Shown: piece by piece, positions 60,567 to 64,000 of the stretch
Layout of the letters: each line of letters begins with the position of its first letter
Numbering within the stretch: the first letter of the stretch is position 1
Source: CAVPHV01 sp963704825
Lineage (GTDB): Bacteria; Actinomycetota; Acidimicrobiia; Spongiisociales; UBA5794
Assembly: GCA_963704825.1 (NCBI GenBank)
Contig: CAVPHV010000003.1
Span: forward strand, 124,001 to 188,000
Length of the DNA stretch: 64,000 nucleotides
Reading direction: 5' to 3'
Made by a program: the position numbers and the translations under genes
The notes under the pieces: generated by a model
What the model saw: only the letters and a program-made list of their open reading frames with translations
What the model was told of the DNA's origin: nothing
Databases searched by the model: none

Positions 60567-61541
60567 CTACCCGGCGGTGGCGACGGTGACCATCAGCGGA
60601 GCGTGATCTGATCCCAAGTCCGGGCCCAGATCGCGGGTCACGGTGGTCAATTCGGCCGTGTGCAGCATGTGGTCGATCGGGATCTTGAAGCCGAACCACA
60701 GCGACGCCGGCCAGCTCGCCTGGTAGCCGTTGCCGCGTAGCGAGTCGACGAGGTTGCCTTCATCGGCAAGTTTCTTGAAGGCGTACGACCACGGGGTCGC
60801 GTTCAGGTCACCGACGACAACCGCAGGCACGGTCTCGGCGTCCACCATCGCGGCAACCTCCTCCATGACTTGATCGCGGTATTTGGCGCCGGTTTCGGAG
60901 GTGGGGGAACGGGGGTGGAAGGCATACACCGCAACCGGGTCGGACCCGATGCTGGCTTCGGCTCGGACCACCACGTCCTTGGTTGCGCCTACGCGCAAGA
61001 GGTCGACGTCGAGTTCTTCCCGGGCGAGCACCGTGATGCCGTAGACCCGATCCTCCGGGATCTCGTCCATCACCACGTAGGGCAGCGCTGCGTCCGACAG
61101 TGTGGTGTCCCAGTCGGAGCTGGTTTCGAGCAGGAAGACCAAGTCGGCTCCCGAGTTGGCAACCCAGCGGGTGATGACCTCGCGGTTCTGGTTGGACGCC
61201 TGGACGTTGAAGCTGACGATTCTGAGGGAATCGTCGCCACTGGCCTGGGCCGGCGAGGCGATGAATAGCGGAAGGACGAGGGCGGCGTTGACCAAGCCGG
61301 CGGCGACGAAGATCAAAGAACTGGCTCGCCCAAAGGCCATTCCGTAGAGGAGCCCGACCATGAGCAGAACTACGGCATATTGGAACCGGAAGCTCGAAAG
61401 AACGTCGAACGCCCACCACATCGGCCCGAAGAAGCCAAGGACGGTGGTGAGGGTGAACCCAACACCAAGAGCGATGAGTAACAGACCGAGCGCGGTACGC
61501 ACCACCGAACTCACTGCTCCGTCTGCGCGGGTTACGGCCAT
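60567..61541 (-). CDS. Membrane endonuclease/exonuclease/phosphatase-family protein
   Basis: This 324-residue protein has three hydrophobic N-terminal spans (TALGLLLIALGVGFTLTTVLGF; YAVVLLMVGLLYGMAFG; IFVAAGLVNAALVLPLF) and then an EEP domain: IVSFNVQASN, DLVFLLETSS, VVVGDLNATPWS and GSDHAPLMVTV. Membrane-anchored EEP proteins can act on lipids, nucleic acids or phosphoesters; which is not clear. ATG 61541 follows GAGGTAA. Confidence 0.87.
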   Translation of the reverse strand: MAVTRADGAVSSVVRTALGLLLIALGVGFTLTTVLGFFGPMWWAFDVLSSFRFQYAVVLLMVGLLYGMAFGRASSLIFVAAGLVNAALVLPLFIASPAQASGDDSLRIVSFNVQASNQNREVITRWVANSGADLVFLLETSSDWDTTLSDAALPYVVMDEIPEDRVYGITVLAREELDVDLLRVGATKDVVVRAEASIGSDPVAVYAFHPRSPTSETGAKYRDQVMEEVAAMVDAETVPAVVVGDLNATPWSYAFKKLADEGNLVDSLRGNGYQASWPASLWFGFKIPIDHMLHTAELTTVTRDLGPDLGSDHAPLMVTVATAG

Positions 61542-61644
61542 GGTGTTACCTCAGAGGGGTCGGACGCGGCGGTTGGTCCGGTGTCGGGGAATCGGGGATG
61601 TGACCGGCGGCGCGGCCAAGGGATATGAAAGCAGGTTTTTGCGG

Positions 61645-62490
61645 TCACTCCATTCCCCATCGACACATCGCCGCCAGATCTTGACCCTTCGGTTGGGAAC
61701 GGCGAGGCCGAACGGGCCAGGCTCCCAGCGCCAGCGTGCCGGCGGCATACAGCATGAGCACGCCCCAGATGACATCACCCTCCCGGGTTACGACACCCTC
61801 GGTGACGAAGAAGGCGATGGCCACCACGATGGCGATTGCGCCGCCGGCGACGCGGACAGGGTGGGGGGTCGCGGTCTTGCGCACGGCACGTTCCGCCCAT
61901 CCGAACAGCACAACGAGGATGGCGAGGACGGCGGTGAGGACGGCGATCCAGATCGGCCGGGTCACGAACCAGGCTGCGGTGGCGGGTTCGATGTCGAATC
62001 CCCAGCCGATTCCGTACCCGGCGAGAACCACCAGGGCGACGGCGGTCAGATGCCATAGATACACGGTCATCATCACTGAACTGATCGCGACCACCGCCGT
62101 CCACGGCCCGCGGTGCGACACCCAACGGGATGCGGCGGGCTCCGCCAGGCGCATCAGGGCGCATTGGAATGCCCCGATCACCAGCATCGCTGCCGTCGGG
62201 GGCAGGGTGTTGTTCTCCGGGGCGCCGGGTACGGCGACCATGGACACCGGGTACGGGCCATAGGCCGTTGCCGCCAGCAGCAGGACCGGGGCGGCCACCA
62301 GGACGACGAGCAGGGTCCAGTTCCGGGGACGGCGCGCCTCGGTTGCCCAGCCGAACCCGACTTCGATCCACACCGCCGAGGCCAGCCAGTGCCCGAGAAC
62401 GACGAATAACAGGGCGATGACCCGATAGAGGTCCACGGCCCGGTTCCGGGTGGCCGGCGTCGCGTCGACCATCGTGCGGATGCGGTCCAT
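61645..62490 (-). CDS. Acyltransferase-3 family protein with internal deletion
   Basis: This 281-residue membrane protein starts ATRNRAVDLYRVIALLFVVLGHWL, the typical start of this acyltransferase family with its catalytic-type GH, but jumps after WIEVG at about residue 45 to FGWATEARRPRNWTLLVVL and the C-terminal half (TAYGPYPVSMVAVPGAPENN, LPPTAAMLVIGAFQCALM). Family members are about 380-450 residues, so roughly 130-180 central residues with most transmembrane helices are missing. The reading frame is intact. I think it is non-functional or altered. Confidence 0.65.
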   Translation of the reverse strand: MDRIRTMVDATPATRNRAVDLYRVIALLFVVLGHWLASAVWIEVGFGWATEARRPRNWTLLVVLVAAPVLLLAATAYGPYPVSMVAVPGAPENNTLPPTAAMLVIGAFQCALMRLAEPAASRWVSHRGPWTAVVAISSVMMTVYLWHLTAVALVVLAGYGIGWGFDIEPATAAWFVTRPIWIAVLTAVLAILVVLFGWAERAVRKTATPHPVRVAGGAIAIVVAIAFFVTEGVVTREGDVIWGVLMLYAAGTLALGAWPVRPRRSQPKGQDLAAMCRWGME

Positions 62491-62686
62491 CGCCGGGAGT
62501 ATGGCACCGGCGACCGGCGCGCTTCAGCAAGCGCGGTGGTCCGGCGCCGGCGGGGCCATGAGCGTTTCGCTCGCGGGGTCGGAGGGGGCCGCAGTCTCTG
62601 CAGCGCAAGTGTCAGGCTTCGGCCCTGCATACTGAAGTAGGCGTGGTTGTGTCTAGTTGGGGCGGGTTTGTGTCGGTAGGTGGTGA

Positions 62687-62692
62687 TAGTGT
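62687..62692 (+). promoter_or_regulatory. Probable -10 box of a leaderless HNH gene
   Basis: TAGTGT lies seven bases before the ATG at 62700, the same box and spacing as at the two-component operon (44483). No clear ribosome site or -35 box is visible. Confidence 0.35.
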
Positions 62693-62699
62693 CGAACGC

Positions 62700-63923
62700 A
62701 TGTTCGATATAGATGACACGCAGGCAGCTACCGTTTCGGGTGATCCGATGGTGCGCCTCCGCAGCGCCCTCGCCGCGGTGGCGGGGGTGGAGCGTTCCGA
62801 TTGGACCGGCGATGCCCTCTCTGAAGAGTTGGTGGGGATGCTCGAGTTCCGGGAGCGGCTCGACGCGGAGATCGTTGCGGCCACCGCTCAGTGGCGGCGG
62901 AAGCGGGCCTGGGAGGCCGACGGGTCCCTGTCTGCGGTGGCGTGGCTGACGCATCGGGCCCCGGTGGGGGCGTCGGAGGCGCGGCGGTTGGTCAAGGCTG
63001 CCAGGATCGTCGACGACGCCCCCCTGTTGGGTGAGGCGTTGGCGGGCGGGGAGACCACCACGGCGCACATCAACGCCTTGGCTGGAGTGATGTCGGATCG
63101 GCGCCGCACCGTGCTACCGGATCATGAACAGGTGCTGGCGGAACACGCAGAGTCGCTGTCGGTTAGGGACTTCACGGTGTTGGTGCGCCGCTGGGCTGCG
63201 ATTGCCGATGACTACCTCGCTGGTGACACCCACGACGAGCGCCAGCCGCGCAATAGGCTGCATGCGTCGGTGACGATGGATGGCTGGGTCGATATCAACG
63301 GCCGCCTCGAACCGGTAGCCGGCGCCGAACTCGTCGCCACGCTCGACCATCTGGCACCCCCCGACCCGAAGCACGCCCCCGACGGGGTCCGCTCGTTGTC
63401 GCAGCGTCGTGGTGACGCCCTCGCCGAGTTGGTGCACTGGTACCACCAAGGTGCCGAGCCCGCCGGCAACCCGCCAAGCCTCGGTGTCGTCGTTGACGTC
63501 GCCACCTTGAACGGTGACACCCCCGAGTTGGCTCAGACCCGCTGTGATCTTGAGGGGGTCGGACCCGTCACTCAAGCCACCTTGGAACGGATCGGGTGTA
63601 GTGCCACGATCCAACGAGTCGTCATGGCCGGTGGCTCCATCGTGCTGGACATGGGCCGTAACACCCGCCTCGCTACCCCCACCCAAACCCGGGCGGTGCG
63701 GATCCGTGACGCCGGGTGCCTCTTCCCGTCGTGTGACCGTCCCGCCCGATGGTGCGACATCCACCACGTCTACGGATGGACCCACCACGGCGGCGAAACC
63801 AACGTCGAGAACCTCGTGTGCCTCTGTGCCCGTCACCACACCCTGGTTCACAACTCGCAATGGACCATTGGGATCAACCCCGACGGCACCTTCACCACCA
63901 CCCACCCCACCCGAGCCCCCTAA
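62700..63923 (+). CDS. DUF222 / HNH endonuclease (13E12-type)
   Basis: This 407-residue protein has an N-terminal DUF222 region (LVGMLEFRERLDAEIVAATAQW; AWLTHRAPVGASEARRLVKAA) and a C-terminal HNH nuclease domain (RIRDAGCLFPSCDRPARWCDIHHVYGWTHHGGETNVENLVCLCARHHTLVH) with the zinc cysteines and histidines. These are multicopy, mobile-like families in actinobacteria (REP13E12 of mycobacteria). ATG 62700 is used; GTGs at 62643, 62670 and 62685 are alternatives. Function is not established: a nuclease with unknown target. From 63924 to the window end nothing was seen. Confidence 0.87.
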   Translation: MFDIDDTQAATVSGDPMVRLRSALAAVAGVERSDWTGDALSEELVGMLEFRERLDAEIVAATAQWRRKRAWEADGSLSAVAWLTHRAPVGASEARRLVKAARIVDDAPLLGEALAGGETTTAHINALAGVMSDRRRTVLPDHEQVLAEHAESLSVRDFTVLVRRWAAIADDYLAGDTHDERQPRNRLHASVTMDGWVDINGRLEPVAGAELVATLDHLAPPDPKHAPDGVRSLSQRRGDALAELVHWYHQGAEPAGNPPSLGVVVDVATLNGDTPELAQTRCDLEGVGPVTQATLERIGCSATIQRVVMAGGSIVLDMGRNTRLATPTQTRAVRIRDAGCLFPSCDRPARWCDIHHVYGWTHHGGETNVENLVCLCARHHTLVHNSQWTIGINPDGTFTTTHPTRAP

Positions 63924-64000
63924 CGGCGGAGCGGCCAATCAAGGTCGCCGTCACCCGTTTGGCTGTGCTTGTTCGTGTTGCCGCGTCGGCCGGGGGAAAC

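Overview
This window is a high-GC chromosomal segment from an actinobacterium. Its left third keeps the actinobacterial order prs / rplY / pth / (pgsA) / mfd / mazG / eno / ftsB-like / DUF501 / ppx. It also carries two LLM-type (F420-dependent style) oxidoreductases, an EF-G2, a DUF222-HNH gene, an LPXTG surface protein, many GTG/TTG starts and many 1-4 bp stop/start overlaps. Class Acidimicrobiia is my best guess, as an inference from gene style and not from a phylogenetic marker.

Layout. 1-6.6 kb: the 3' end of prs, then an insertion of aceK, an LPXTG repeat protein and yjbQ, then rplY-pth. Each of the first three genes (prs, aceK, surface protein) carries one apparent extra base. 6.6-19 kb: glpK, pgsA, an epimerase, and the mfd - parvulin lipoprotein - mazG - eno - ftsB - DUF501 - ppx run. 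19-29.3 kb: small metabolic and envelope genes, EF-G2, a double-fasciclin secreted protein, a stand-alone NuoF-like protein, DoxX, an FMN reductase and a lipid-anchored S1C protease. Two related ~120-bp non-coding repeats lie here. 29.3-31.7 kb: a small accessory island with RTX debris and an orphan GNRA-motif protein, next to tRNA-Leu(UAA). 31.8-34.6 kb: NfnA/NfnB-type ferredoxin:NADP oxidoreductase genes and a flavodoxin with a palindromic operator. 34.7-43.3 kb: a GGDEF-EAL protein behind a sigma28/WhiG-like promoter, a two-propeller sugar dehydrogenase/FG-GAP protein, an MBL hydrolase, an LLM oxidoreductase and an ABC-F ATPase. 44-51 kb: a two-component system with a visible promoter and direct-repeat box, a lamin-tail-like lipoprotein, a GNAT/acyl-CoA synthetase fusion and a CBS-BON protein. 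51-64 kb: a class III cyclase/STAND ATPase, menA, an atypical SDR, a GH57 lipoprotein, an M3 oligopeptidase, an EEP protein, an internally deleted acyltransferase and a DUF222-HNH gene.

How it fits together: most of the window is housekeeping (translation, transcription-coupled repair, glycolysis, phospholipids, menaquinone, division) mixed with a secreted/surface set (LPXTG protein, fasciclin, S1C protease, GSDH/FG-GAP, GH57 and several lipoproteins). Nucleotide signalling appears twice (c-di-GMP turnover and a class III cyclase). Redox genes centred on flavin, ferredoxin and NAD(P) recur (NfnAB, NuoF-like, flavodoxin, FMN reductase, two LLM proteins).

The items most worth a second look are the orphan GNRA-motif protein, the sigma28-like promoter on the c-di-GMP gene, the paired non-coding repeats, the structured rplY leader, and the cluster of single-base frameshifts at the left edge. 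No CRISPR array, complete mobile element, rRNA or replication origin was seen.
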